Source of the DNA: CAVUXJ01 sp963814975
Lineage (GTDB): Bacteria; Acidobacteriota; Vicinamibacteria; Vicinamibacterales; CAVVIG01
Assembly (NCBI GenBank): GCA_963814975.1
Contig: CAWFFB010000004.1
Span: forward strand, 1-61,759
Reading direction: 5' to 3'
Length of the DNA: 61,759 nucleotides
Shown: positions 29,051-37,331 of the stretch, one piece after another
How the letters are laid out: the number at the start of each line of letters is the position of its first letter
Position numbering within the stretch: the stretch's first letter is position 1
Position numbers and translations under genes: made by a program
The notes under the pieces: model-generated
The model's input: the letters and a program-made list of their open reading frames with translations, nothing else
Database searches by the model: none
What the model was told of the DNA's origin: nothing

Positions 29051-31070
29051 CCGCCCTTACAGGGGGTTGATGCCGTTCTCCGAACGACAGGCCCCGTTCT
29101 TCTTCGGCCGCGACGCAGAGCGGAAGATCGTCACCGCCAACCTGCTGGCCTCGCGGCTGACGGTGTTGTACGGACCGAGCGGCGTTGGCAAGAGCTCGCT
29201 CCTGAATGCCGGGGTAGCCTGGGACCTTCGCCGGCTGGCACAACAAAACCTGCAGGAGTTCGGCACCCCTGAGTTCAGCGTGATCGTGTTCGGAGCGTGG
29301 CGAGACGACCCTCGCAGCGGACTGGCCCGCGTGCTCAGTCAGCAGATCTCGGAGGATATTCCCGGCAGGCTTGCGGAGAAGCTGGATCGGGTGAGCTCCA
29401 GGCTGAACTGCGACCTCCTCGTCATCCTGGATCAGTTCGAAGAGTATTTTCTCTACCACACACATGAGGACTACAAGGGCGGGTTCGCCACGGAGTTCGC
29501 GGAAGCCGTCAACCAGAGCGTTCGGACGAGCTTTCTCATCTCGATTCGCGAGGATTCCCTCGCCAAGCTCGATCGTTTCGAAGGCCCCATCCCTGGTATC
29601 TTGGGGAACCGCCTGAGAGTCGACCACCTCAACCTCCATGCGGCTCGCGAGGCGATCCAGAAGCCGCTCGAAGAATTCAACCGTTCACGATCGCGCGATG
29701 AGCCGTCGATGGCGATCGAGGACACCCTCGTTGAGAAGGTTCTCCAGCAGGTCGGAAGCGGCCGCATGGTCCGCGCGGTGTCCGGCGACACCCCCGTTCG
29801 CGGGCCCATCGATTCTCATCGTACCGATGAACGGGTCGAGACCCCGTATCTGCAGCTGGTGATGACGCGACTGTGGTACGAGGAAGAGCGCGCGGGCTCG
29901 CGCGTCCTGCGCGTCGAGACACTCGACCGCCTGGGTGGGGCGGCGAAGATCGTTGGCACCCACCTGGACGCGGCGATGAGCAGCCTGACGCCGGCCGAGA
30001 CCGAAGTGGCGGCGCGGATATTCAACCACCTCGTGACCCCCTCGCGCACGAAGATTGCGCATTCCGTCGCGGATCTTGCCAACTACGCTGGCGTGACGCC
30101 TGAAGCCCTTGCCCTGTTGTTGCGAGAGTTGTCCACTGGCGAAAATCGTATCCTCGTCCCGGTTGCCCCTTCGCCCGACGAGACGACCGGCGTCCGCTAC
30201 CAGATTCTCCACGACATTCTGGCGGCCCCGGTGCTCGACTGGCGGACTCGCTACGTGCAGAACCGGCAGCACGCGGAAGCGGACGCGAAGGCCGAGGAAC
30301 AGCGCCGACGGGCCGAACAGGAAGCGCATGCCCGCACGCGACTTCGGAAGCTGTCGATGCTGCTGCTCGTGATGGTGCTCGTCGCGACGGCCTGTACCCT
30401 GGTAGCCGGTCTACAGATGCGCAGGGCTGAAGCCCGGCAACTCGAAGCCGAAGCGGCCACACTGGAGGCCGAAGCCGCCAAGCATACCGCCGAGGCGCGC
30501 CGACTCGAGCTCGAGGCAGCCGTCAAGGCCAAGACGGCCGCAGAACGATCCGCCGAACTCAATCGTCTCGAGGCTGAGGCGGCGAGGGCTGAACTCAGGG
30601 GTGCGCTGGAGCAGGCGAAGGACCTGCGTCAGCGGGCCGCTGAGACGAAAGAGCAGATCGACACCGCGAAAGCGGCCAGCGTCGCGTTGAGCCGGGAGGC
30701 CCAGAAAGAGCGCAAGTCGGCGGCAAGCGACGGAATCGACCGCGCCCTCCAGAGGTACCTAGCGGCCTACCGGACGCTCGACCTCGACGCCCTGGTGGCG
30801 GTTTATCCGCGACTGCCGGGCGATCGGCGAAAACACTTCAAGCAGCTGCGCTCGGCATGCACGACCTACGAGGTGACGCTGTCTGTTCGTCGTCGCGCTC
30901 CGAGTGCAGGCGATACCGTGATGGCGGAAGCCCAAACATCCTATCAGTGCATGCCGAAAGCAGGCAGCCCGCCGCAGGCATTTCAGATGAGCGAAGCCTT
31001 CTGGCTTCGGAGGGACGCGAAGGGCGCCTGGATTATCGACAGCATCAGTGCGCCTCCGCCGGGTCGCTGA
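29043..31070 (+). CDS. nSTAND1-like NTPase with TM helix, coiled coil and NTF2-like tail
   Basis: 675 residues, intact. The start has the nSTAND1 pattern (YRGLMPFSERQAPFFFGRDA), Walker A LYGPSGVGKSSLLNAG (about 41-56), Walker B LLVILDQFEEYFLY (about 126-139), a sensor-type arginine in FLISIREDSLAKLDRF, and a winged-helix-like region with TPAETEVAARIFNHLVTPSR (about 318-350) and YQILHDILAAPVLDW. One membrane helix follows (LSMLLLVMVLVATACTLVAG, about 437-457). Residues 458-565 are an Ala/Glu/Arg coiled coil made of RLEAEAA-type repeats. The end (568-675; QRYLAAYRTLDLDALVAVYP, AFWLRRDAKGAWIIDSIS) looks NTF2-like. nSTAND proteins sense a trigger and oligomerise to switch on an effector; here the effector would be the SIR2 protein encoded just upstream. 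Confidence 0.88.
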   Translation: MRDRPYRGLMPFSERQAPFFFGRDAERKIVTANLLASRLTVLYGPSGVGKSSLLNAGVAWDLRRLAQQNLQEFGTPEFSVIVFGAWRDDPRSGLARVLSQQISEDIPGRLAEKLDRVSSRLNCDLLVILDQFEEYFLYHTHEDYKGGFATEFAEAVNQSVRTSFLISIREDSLAKLDRFEGPIPGILGNRLRVDHLNLHAAREAIQKPLEEFNRSRSRDEPSMAIEDTLVEKVLQQVGSGRMVRAVSGDTPVRGPIDSHRTDERVETPYLQLVMTRLWYEEERAGSRVLRVETLDRLGGAAKIVGTHLDAAMSSLTPAETEVAARIFNHLVTPSRTKIAHSVADLANYAGVTPEALALLLRELSTGENRILVPVAPSPDETTGVRYQILHDILAAPVLDWRTRYVQNRQHAEADAKAEEQRRRAEQEAHARTRLRKLSMLLLVMVLVATACTLVAGLQMRRAEARQLEAEAATLEAEAAKHTAEARRLELEAAVKAKTAAERSAELNRLEAEAARAELRGALEQAKDLRQRAAETKEQIDTAKAASVALSREAQKERKSAASDGIDRALQRYLAAYRTLDLDALVAVYPRLPGDRRKHFKQLRSACTTYEVTLSVRRRAPSAGDTVMAEAQTSYQCMPKAGSPPQAFQMSEAFWLRRDAKGAWIIDSISAPPPGR

Positions 31071-31098
31071 TCGACATCAGCACGAGTCGATCTATCGG

Positions 31099-31455
31099 TT
31101 ACGGCTTTCTGAACCGCCGCCGCACAACCCCCGCCAAGAGGCCGGTGCCAAGCAGGAGCATCGATGCTGGTTCGGGGACAGGAGAGGCGGCCGTGATGCC
31201 GATGTTGTTGAAGTCGACCTCGTTGTTCGAACCGGTCAGCATGGCGTTCACGAATTAAACGTTGGAGGGAAAGGCCAACGCAAAGTTCTCGGCAAAGATC
31301 GGGTTGCCGCCATTACCTCCAAGCGCGGGTGAGGCGTTCAGACTCCCGACGGTGGCCCTGGAGGCATCGAAAAACGTGAACACAATGTTGACGGCCTTCG
31401 CTATCCCGGCATCGACGAGGGCGGCTTCATCTCGGCCGCAGAAGAACTCCCACGA
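31099..31455 (-). pseudogene. 3' remnant of a PEP-CTERM exported protein
   Basis: The minus strand encodes a classic PEP-CTERM sorting tail: VPEPASMLLLGTGLLAG followed by RRRFRKP-stop at 31099-31101. Upstream in the same frame are FTFFDASRATVGSLNASPAL and ENFALAFPSNV, but a TAA at 31255-31257 separates them from FVNAMLTGSNNEVDFNN of the tail. The 5' part of the gene is missing: near 31455-31475 the sequence becomes the 3' end of a MaoC gene. Either a deletion joined two genes, with later stop mutation, or there is a base error. It would need the exosortase pathway, of which no other gene is present here. Confidence 0.65.
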
Positions 31456-31898
31456 CAAGGCACGAGGAGGGTGAACGTCGCAAGTTGCACAGCCTCGCCG
31501 TCTTGATTCAGCGTGCTGACACGGACAACGATCACTCCTCGTGTGGCATTCGACTTGGACCGTCGCACCTCGAGCACATCTGCTTCCACATGCAACTCGT
31601 CGCCAGGGCGGACAGCTTTGGGCCACCGCCCCTCGAAGCCGACCCCGACGAGACCACCGACCGGCCTGAAATCGCTATGCGCGAGAAGCTTCATGGTTAG
31701 GGCATTGGTATGCCAGCCGCTCGCGGCAAGACCCTGGAATATCGTCGCGCGAGCGGCTTCGTCGCTCAGATGAAATGGCTGCGGGTCGAATTCAGCGGCG
31801 AACCGCTTGATATCGTCGGCTTCCACTCGCAGACCGCTCGAACGATAGGACTGGCCCACTTCGAAGTCTTCGAGATACAGGAGAATGATTGGTGGCAC
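31401..31898 (-). CDS. MaoC-like dehydratase (hot-dog fold), 3' end rearranged
   Basis: 165 codons from GTG 31898. LYLEDFEVGQSYRSSGLRVE, IKRFAAEFDPQPFHLSDEAA with the hydratase Asp/His pair (FDPQPFH), FQGLAASGWHTNALTMKLLA and GLVGVGFEGRWPKAVRPGDE are hallmarks of MaoC-family enoyl-CoA hydratases. The usual end is near LATFTLLVP. The final 18 codons read a different frame of the PEP-CTERM remnant, so the natural stop was lost at the junction near 31460. The enzyme may still be functional because the fold is complete. No other beta-oxidation gene is adjacent. Confidence 0.82.
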   Translation of the reverse strand: MPPIILLYLEDFEVGQSYRSSGLRVEADDIKRFAAEFDPQPFHLSDEAARATIFQGLAASGWHTNALTMKLLAHSDFRPVGGLVGVGFEGRWPKAVRPGDELHVEADVLEVRRSKSNATRGVIVVRVSTLNQDGEAVQLATFTLLVPCRGSSSAAEMKPPSSMPG

Positions 31899-32365
31899 GC
31901 CTCATCGCCTCTTGGTTTTCTTCGCTCAATGCAGGGCGGGAGAGCCGAAAGCCTCCGCCCAGCGAAACCGATGATCGATCGCCCATGGCCTGGCAGCCGT
32001 GAATGGACGATCCGATCACTGTCGTCTCGAAGTTTATACGGACGGCGTAGCGCGCCCCGGATTCCTTGACGGTGCAACGGTTCGGCAGGCCGGGACTCTC
32101 CGAGTGCTTACCCCTCACCCCGACGATTCTTTCTGGATTGCGCCAACGGATCGCGACACATCTCGTCGGGCGTGGTCGAGGAAGCAAACGTCAGCGTCTT
32201 CGGGCTCGAAAGCGAGCAACGCCCCTCATAACTCAACCGCAACAGAACGTTGTTGGCGTTATGAGCGTCGAAAATTGACCAGCTCTCCATTCGGCTGAGC
32301 TTCAATCAGTCACGATTCTTGCAGACTTCAACTTGGTCCCCTTGCAAGAGGACATGGAGGTCAGC
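31899..32365. other. Intergenic stretch, no gene seen
   Basis: 467 bp between the divergent MaoC and secreted-protein genes. Short open frames lack motifs and ribosome-binding sites. It should carry two promoters, but none could be fixed. Confidence 0.45.
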
Positions 32366-32878
32366 ATGACGATAGCCAGAGCATCGCTTCTTGCCACCGG
32401 TTTTATCGGGGCTTTAGCGCTGGGCGTCGCGATCGGTCCGTCTTTAACTCAGCGTAAGAACGCCGTCGTCCCACCGCCTGCTGCGGAGATCTCGCAGCCA
32501 GCGGCCACGCCAGCCGACAAACCACTCACCAAGGCGAAGGCTCCACGCACCCCAAGAACAACAAAAAGCGTGGCAAGGGCTGTTGCGATCCCGGCGTCGA
32601 AGCCGGAGCTGCACATACGGCTGAAGCCCGTCCTCAATCGGGGAGCGAACATGACGGTGGCGGCGGAAGGATTCCGGGACGCCGAGCAGTTCGCAACCGT
32701 GGCGCACGCGGCCCGGAACACGCAGGTGCCGTTCATGCTGCTGAAGCACCGTGTGCTCAATGAAGGTCAGACGCTGTCGGCCGCCATCCGCTCGTTGAAG
32801 CCTGACTTGGACGCGGCGAGCGAGGTGAACCGCGCTCGCACCGAGGCGAGGTCGGACATCGCGGTCATTTCCAGCTAG
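32366..32878 (+). CDS. Small exported or membrane-anchored hypothetical
   Basis: 170 residues. ATG 32366 is chosen over upstream starts because GGAGG lies 7 bases before it. Residues 5-24 form a signal or anchor (ASLLATGFIGALALGVAIG). A Pro/Ala/Lys-rich linker follows (ISQPAATPADKPLTKAKAPR). The C-terminal half has a compact helical domain (MTVAAEGFRDAEQFATVAHA, VPFMLLKHRVLNEGQTLSAA, IRSLKPDLDAASEVNRARTE). No domain family is recognised. It is followed by a VOC-family gene 242 bp downstream. Confidence 0.6.
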   Translation: MTIARASLLATGFIGALALGVAIGPSLTQRKNAVVPPPAAEISQPAATPADKPLTKAKAPRTPRTTKSVARAVAIPASKPELHIRLKPVLNRGANMTVAAEGFRDAEQFATVAHAARNTQVPFMLLKHRVLNEGQTLSAAIRSLKPDLDAASEVNRARTEARSDIAVISS

Positions 32879-33120
32879 TTGGCGTCGCTGGTGTCGGTCC
32901 GGGAGCGCTATCTCTCGGACCGACTGTCGATCAGAATGCACCGCGGGTATCCATGGCTCGTGGGGTATCGGCTGCACATCCCTTGGTTCGCGGCGGCGTT
33001 ACTGGCAGGAATACAGTGAATGGTACACGAACATCAGATCGGGCTCGCCGACAATCGCGGTCAAGGTACGGAACCAGCGAACCCGACAAGCCGCCGGACC
33101 ATCATTTTGGAGAACAGCCA

Positions 33121-33498
33121 ATGCTTCGAGACAAAGACGCGGTTGCCAATCTCGCGGTGAAAGACCTGAAAGCTGCCAAGAGGTTCTATGAGGGCACCTT
33201 GGGTCTCGAGCCTGTCGGCGCTCAGGGTGACGAAGTGATCGTCTATCGCAGCGGCAAAACGACATTCAACGTGTACCGTTCAACAGAGGCCGGCACCAAC
33301 AAGGCGACCGCCGTGACATGGGCCGTTGGCGACGACCTGAACAGCATTGTAGAGGCGCTGAGGTCCAGGGGAGTGACCTTCGAGCATTACGACATGCCGG
33401 GCTTGACGCTCGAGGGTGATCTGCACGTTGGATACGGCATGAAGGCGGCGTGGTTCAAGGACCCTGACGGCAACATCCTCAACCTCGTCAACAACTAG
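33121..33498 (+). CDS. VOC (glyoxalase/bleomycin resistance) family protein
   Basis: 125 residues from ATG 33121. NLAVKDLKAAKRFYEGTLGL is the standard first beta-alpha-beta of a VOC module, with VIVYRSGKTTFNVYRSTEAG and KAAWFKDPDGNILNLVNN at the end, which carries the usual metal Glu-position replaced by N/L. One VOC repeat pair makes a small metalloenzyme or sequestration protein. The substrate cannot be predicted. The upstream in-frame extension to 32953 lacks a ribosome-binding site. Confidence 0.82.
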   Translation: MLRDKDAVANLAVKDLKAAKRFYEGTLGLEPVGAQGDEVIVYRSGKTTFNVYRSTEAGTNKATAVTWAVGDDLNSIVEALRSRGVTFEHYDMPGLTLEGDLHVGYGMKAAWFKDPDGNILNLVNN

Positions 33499-33527
33499 CC
33501 AATCGCATGCGCGCCGAGTGAAGATAC

Positions 33528-33976
33528 TTGTCGGCCGCTACTGGTGTGGGGATCGCCAGGGCCGTGAGGAGCCGATCTCCGGACCTGATGATCCTCGCCT
33601 TGGACCAGGAACATCGTGTGCAACCGCTGATTCAGACTCCCTACATCGAATCGAACGGAGAAATCTCGGCAGACGGCCGGTGGTTGGCGTTCGAGTCGAA
33701 CAGCTCCAGCCAGTACAATTCACGTGCGCCATTTGCGAACGTAGACGGCGGCCTCTGGCAGGTGTCCACAGCCGGCGGGACGCGACCGCTCTGGGCTCGA
33801 AGCGGGCAAGAACTCTTCTACCGCTCGCCGACGGGCGCGGTCATGAGCGTGCGGTGAGCGTGGGGCAACGTGGGCGGCAGGCACTCCAACGAAGCTCTTC
33901 GAGGGACGCTACTTCGTCGGGGGAGACAACTTCGGACGGACGTACGATGTGTCGCCCGATGGCCGACGCTTTCTGA
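33528..33976 (+). pseudogene. C-terminal beta-propeller fragment of a kinase-type or TolB-like protein
   Basis: Frame 33528-33857 reads ISADGRWLAFESNSSSQYNS and DGGLWQVSTAGGTRPLWARS with GQELFYRSPTGAVMSVR, the final blades of the TolB/WD40-like propeller found at the end of many acidobacterial Ser/Thr kinases. After a frame change, 33889-33976 continues TKLFEGRYFVGGDNFGRTYD and VSPDGRRFLM. No kinase or N-terminal propeller is present upstream, where a VOC gene ends 30 bp earlier. It is therefore a 5'-truncated remnant. Its 3' end runs into the tail of the NTF2-like gene on the other strand. Confidence 0.7.
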
Positions 33977-34359
33977 TGCCCTATGAGTGGCCGATTCTTT
34001 CTGAACGAGTTCTTGATCGCAATCTTGCCGTTCCGAAACGTAAACAGGTCGCAGCCATTGACCTCGACCCGCTTGCCATCTTTCTGCGTCCCGGTGAATG
34101 TCCACTCTGACACTCCCCGGTCGCCCGTCACGAGGTGCCTGGCATTGCCCCAGTGGGCATCGGGATATTGGGCGAATACCGCAGCGTATGCAGCCCGCAC
34201 GGCCGGCTGTCCCTCGTGCCGTTCCCCGCTCACCTGGTTGCCGCCCGAGGCGTCGAAGACTCCATCGTCCGTCATCATCGACATCAGCTCGTCGACATCG
34301 TGACGATTCCACGCATCGGCGAATGCCGCCAGCAACTTCTCAAGGTCGTCCTTGCTCAT
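33841..34359 (-). CDS. NTF2/SnoaL-like protein with a lost stop
   Basis: ATG 34359 opens MSKDDLEKLLAAFADAWNRH and DVDELMSMMTDDGVFDASGG, then EGQPAVRAAYAAVFAQYPDA and LVTGDRGVSEWTFTGTQKDG, ending in DLFTFRNGKIAIKNSFRKNR, a complete SnoaL/NTF2 fold of about 125 residues. The open frame then continues for 47 codons antisense to the propeller remnant. The domain should end near 33980, so the native stop was probably removed by the same rearrangement. Ligand unknown. Confidence 0.72.
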   Translation of the reverse strand: MSKDDLEKLLAAFADAWNRHDVDELMSMMTDDGVFDASGGNQVSGERHEGQPAVRAAYAAVFAQYPDAHWGNARHLVTGDRGVSEWTFTGTQKDGKRVEVNGCDLFTFRNGKIAIKNSFRKNRPLIGHQKASAIGRHIVRPSEVVSPDEVASLEELRWSACRPRCPTLTARS

Positions 34360-34369
34360 AGCTCACGCC

Positions 34370-34525
34370 CGGCGTTCATACAGCGTCGCGACGGCGACCG
34401 CGCATTACAGGCAACGCTCTCCGCGGATCGGAAAAAGACTTCGCTGTCGGCGAAGATGAACGAGACGGACAAAAGCGGAGTGGCTGGCGGCGTTGGACCT
34501 CCTCGAAAAGGAATTGCTGCCCTAG
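34370..34525 (+). pseudogene. Truncated copy of a small gene also found at 50.9 kb
   Basis: Reads QRRDGDRALQATLSADRKKT with SLSAKMNETDK, then after one extra A in an AAAA run EWLAALDLLEKELLP-stop at 34523-34525. It matches the intact gene at 50914-51123 residue by residue from its position 20 onward (LSADRK, MNETDKA, WLSALDLIEQELLP). The first 19 residues and the start are missing. Confidence 0.65.
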
Positions 34526-34618
34526 CCCCCACCGAGCAACTCGAGACGGCACGGCGATGCTCGACACAGTCCTAGGAACCGTGCACGCCCCCATGAGCTG
34601 AACTGCGCGCTGCCGGGC

Positions 34619-35377
34619 TTGCTCAATTCATGGACTATTGAGAATCGGCACGTCGCTCCCATTCCCCCATTGGACGCCGACCGCGCCCCCAGTGCTGAAA
34701 TGCACGATGTACCAAGTGCCGTCGGACGGCCGAAATACAGCGATGTCCGTCTTCCCATCGCCGTCATAGTCCCCGGGCACGGGTTTATCATTCCCGTTCC
34801 CCCATTGGACGGCGGCCGTCGTCCCTGTACCCGAGTACCAGAGATACCAGGTCCCGTTCGAGGGCAGGAAGACCGCGACGTCAGTCTTGCCGTCCCCATC
34901 ATAGTCGCCGGGGAGGGGCACGTCGCTCCCGTTGCCCCATTGGACGCCGGCAGTCGTCCCCGTCCCCGAGTACCAGAGATACCAGGTGCCATTGGACGGG
35001 CGGAAGACCGCGATGTCCGTCTTGCCGTCGCCGTTGTAGTCGCCGGGAACCGGCTTGTCACTGCCGTTCCCCCACTGGAAGCCCGCCGTACCTCCCGTGC
35101 CCGAGTAGCGGAGATACCACGTGCCATTGGATGGTCGAAACACCGCGATGTCCGCCCCGCCGTCGCCGTTGAAATCGCCGGGGACGATGCCGGTAAATCC
35201 TGCTTGAGTCACAGAAACGGTTGATCCGGCAACCGCTACAGAGCCCGTGCGCGCAGTTCCCTGATTTGCGACAGCGGTGATAACCACTGTTCCATTTCCC
35301 GAGCCGGAGGAGCCATTCGCGATCTGGAGCCATGCGTCGTTCGGCGTGGCCTGGCCGCCAAGCGGCAGAGGCGTATG
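34619..35377 (-). pseudogene. FG-GAP/VCBS repeat protein with BACON-like module, 5' end missing
   Basis: The open frame holds a BACON-type segment (ATPNDAWLQIANGSSGSGNG, then VITAVANQGTARTGSVAVAG and STVSVTQAG) followed by four FG-GAP-like repeats of 45 residues, each with PGDYNGDGKTDIAVFRPSNG and TWYLWYSGTG. The DxNxDGxxD loops are calcium-binding in the integrin-like propeller fold. The frame has no start or signal peptide and meets a stop at 35378, only 15 bp before the next gene. It is the 3' part of a larger exported, probably cell-surface protein. A GTG at 35287 would give a signal-less 222-residue product. Confidence 0.72.
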
Positions 35378-35394
35378 CTACGACAGGAGGCTAG

Positions 35395-37026
35395 ATGGAG
35401 TACTCGAATCGGCAGCTCCCTCGGCTCGCGTTCCTTCCCCTGTTCTGCCTCGCTGCCAGCGTTCTCCTTGCCCAGAGCAGCGGGTTCGACGTTCTCATTG
35501 CGGGAGCCAAAGTCGTCGACGGCTCAGGCAATCCTTGGTTCTACGCTGACGTCGCGATCAAGGGCAACACGATCGCCTCCATAGGTCCACCGTCGCGTGC
35601 GACTGCCGCCGTGCGGATAGACGCTGCCGGACTGATAGTGGCCCCCGGATTCATCGACGTGCACTCCCACGGAGCCGGAGGCAGTCCCTTCTACCCTGGT
35701 CCGGGCGGTATCTTCGACGTGCCGAGCGCCGAAAACTACTTGCGCGAAGGGGTGACGACGATCGTCGAGGGGCCTGATGGATACTCGCCTCTGCCGATTG
35801 CATCGCTGCTGGCTCGCGTCAGTCGAACGCCAATCTCGATCAATTTTGCGACGCTCGTCGGACAGGGAAGCATTCGCGAGGAAGTGATTGGGCTGGCAAA
35901 CCGCAAGGCCAGCGCGGATGAAATCGACCGGATGAAAGCTCTGGCGGCGACCGCCATGCGCGATGGCGCGTTTGGCTTGTCGACCGGCCTGTTCTATGTG
36001 CCGGGCAGTTACACGCCGACCGAAGAGATCATCGACGTGGCCAGGGTCGTCGCTGGCATGGGGGGCATCCACGTCTCGCACATGCGTGAGGAGACGTCGC
36101 AGGTCCTTGAGAGCGTCCGGGAAACCATTCGCATCGGGGAGGAAGCTGGTCTCCCCACACAGATCACGCACCACAAAATTGTCGGAAAGGACAACTGGGG
36201 CAAAAGCCTTGACACGCTCAGGCTGGTCGAAGAGGCACGCGCCCGCGGTGTCGACGTCACCCTTGATCAGTATCCCTACACGGCGTCGAGCACGGGGTTG
36301 TATGCCCTGCTCCCCCAATGGGCGCTGGAGGGCGGCAGGCAAGCCACGAGGAAGCGACTCGCCTCGACAGACGACAGGGGCCGCATCAAGGCCGCGATCG
36401 TGAACAGTCTTCGGTTCGAACGGGGAGGTGGCGATCCGAAGAATGTCGTCATCGTGAGTTGTGATTTCGATCCGAGTGTCGCAGGAAAGACGCTGGCGGA
36501 ACTGACGAGGGCGCGCAGCGTGGAACCCAGTTTTGAGAATACCGCAGAGACGGTCATCGCGCTCGAGGAGCGGGGAGACTGCGCCGCCATATATCACGCG
36601 ATGAGCGAGGATGACGTCCGGCGGATCATGCGTTCACCCTATACGATGATCGGGTCCGATGGCATCATCCCGGTCTTCGGTCGTGGCGCACCGCACCCGA
36701 GAAGCTACGCGACGTTCGCGCGCGTGCTCGCCGTCTACGTCCGCGAGACGAAGGTGCTGACCCTGGAAGAGGCAGTGCGAAAGATGTCGGGATTTCCCGC
36801 CCAACGGCTGAAGATGTGGGACCGGGGCACGCTCCGACCAGGAATGAAGGCGGATCTCGTGCTCATCGACCCGGAGGCGATCGCTGATCGCGCGACTTTT
36901 GACCGGCCCCACCAGTATGCGGTCGGGGTGCGGGATGTCATCGTCAACGGCAGAATTGTCCTGCGCAATGGTACTGTGACCCAAGAGCGGCCAGGGCGAG
37001 TGCTGTACGGTCCGGGATGTAAATGA
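35395..37026 (+). CDS. Exported N-acyl-D-amino-acid deacylase (D-aminoacylase) family amidohydrolase
   Basis: 543 residues, intact, with AGGAGG six bases before ATG 35395. Signal peptide: RLAFLPLFCLAASVLLAQ. The amidohydrolase blocks follow: VVDGSGNPWFYADVAIKGNT, FIDVHSHGAGGSPFYPG (HxH metal pair), AFGLSTGLFYVPGSYTPTEE, IHVSHMREE, PTQITHHKIVGKDNWGKS, DQYPYTASSTGL, and MIGSDGI (metal Asp). These are diagnostic of the D-aminoacylase/N-acyl-D-glutamate deacylase group. The C-terminus has the usual small composite beta domain (GMKADLVLIDPEAIADRATF). It probably releases D-amino acids from peptide or peptidoglycan debris in the periplasm. Confidence 0.92.
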   Translation: MEYSNRQLPRLAFLPLFCLAASVLLAQSSGFDVLIAGAKVVDGSGNPWFYADVAIKGNTIASIGPPSRATAAVRIDAAGLIVAPGFIDVHSHGAGGSPFYPGPGGIFDVPSAENYLREGVTTIVEGPDGYSPLPIASLLARVSRTPISINFATLVGQGSIREEVIGLANRKASADEIDRMKALAATAMRDGAFGLSTGLFYVPGSYTPTEEIIDVARVVAGMGGIHVSHMREETSQVLESVRETIRIGEEAGLPTQITHHKIVGKDNWGKSLDTLRLVEEARARGVDVTLDQYPYTASSTGLYALLPQWALEGGRQATRKRLASTDDRGRIKAAIVNSLRFERGGGDPKNVVIVSCDFDPSVAGKTLAELTRARSVEPSFENTAETVIALEERGDCAAIYHAMSEDDVRRIMRSPYTMIGSDGIIPVFGRGAPHPRSYATFARVLAVYVRETKVLTLEEAVRKMSGFPAQRLKMWDRGTLRPGMKADLVLIDPEAIADRATFDRPHQYAVGVRDVIVNGRIVLRNGTVTQERPGRVLYGPGCK

Positions 37027-37331
37027 ACTCACCACAGGCTTGGGACTCAACCTCGCAGGTGGAGCATGTGAAGCACATCACCCGACCCGAATTCGACAGG
37101 CTTTGACGAGCGATTCAGCACCGGATCCAATCAGCGTACGTGACCGACTGTCATCTCAGTTGCAGCAGGTTCGTGCACCTGATCCGGCGGCGATCACACA
37201 CAGGATTTCTGCGCGAACCATCACGCGAATCAGCCTGGAGCTGTTCTCGGCGCCGTGGGCGCAGCTGGATGTGCTGCTGTGCTGCGACTCTATCGCCTCG
37301 GGCGCAACTTGCGGCACCTGTCTGGTACTGC

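Noticed and set aside
34650..35230. Regular 135-bp repeats, possible CRISPR-like array
   Set aside because: The repeats are in-frame 45-residue FG-GAP coding units without spacers.
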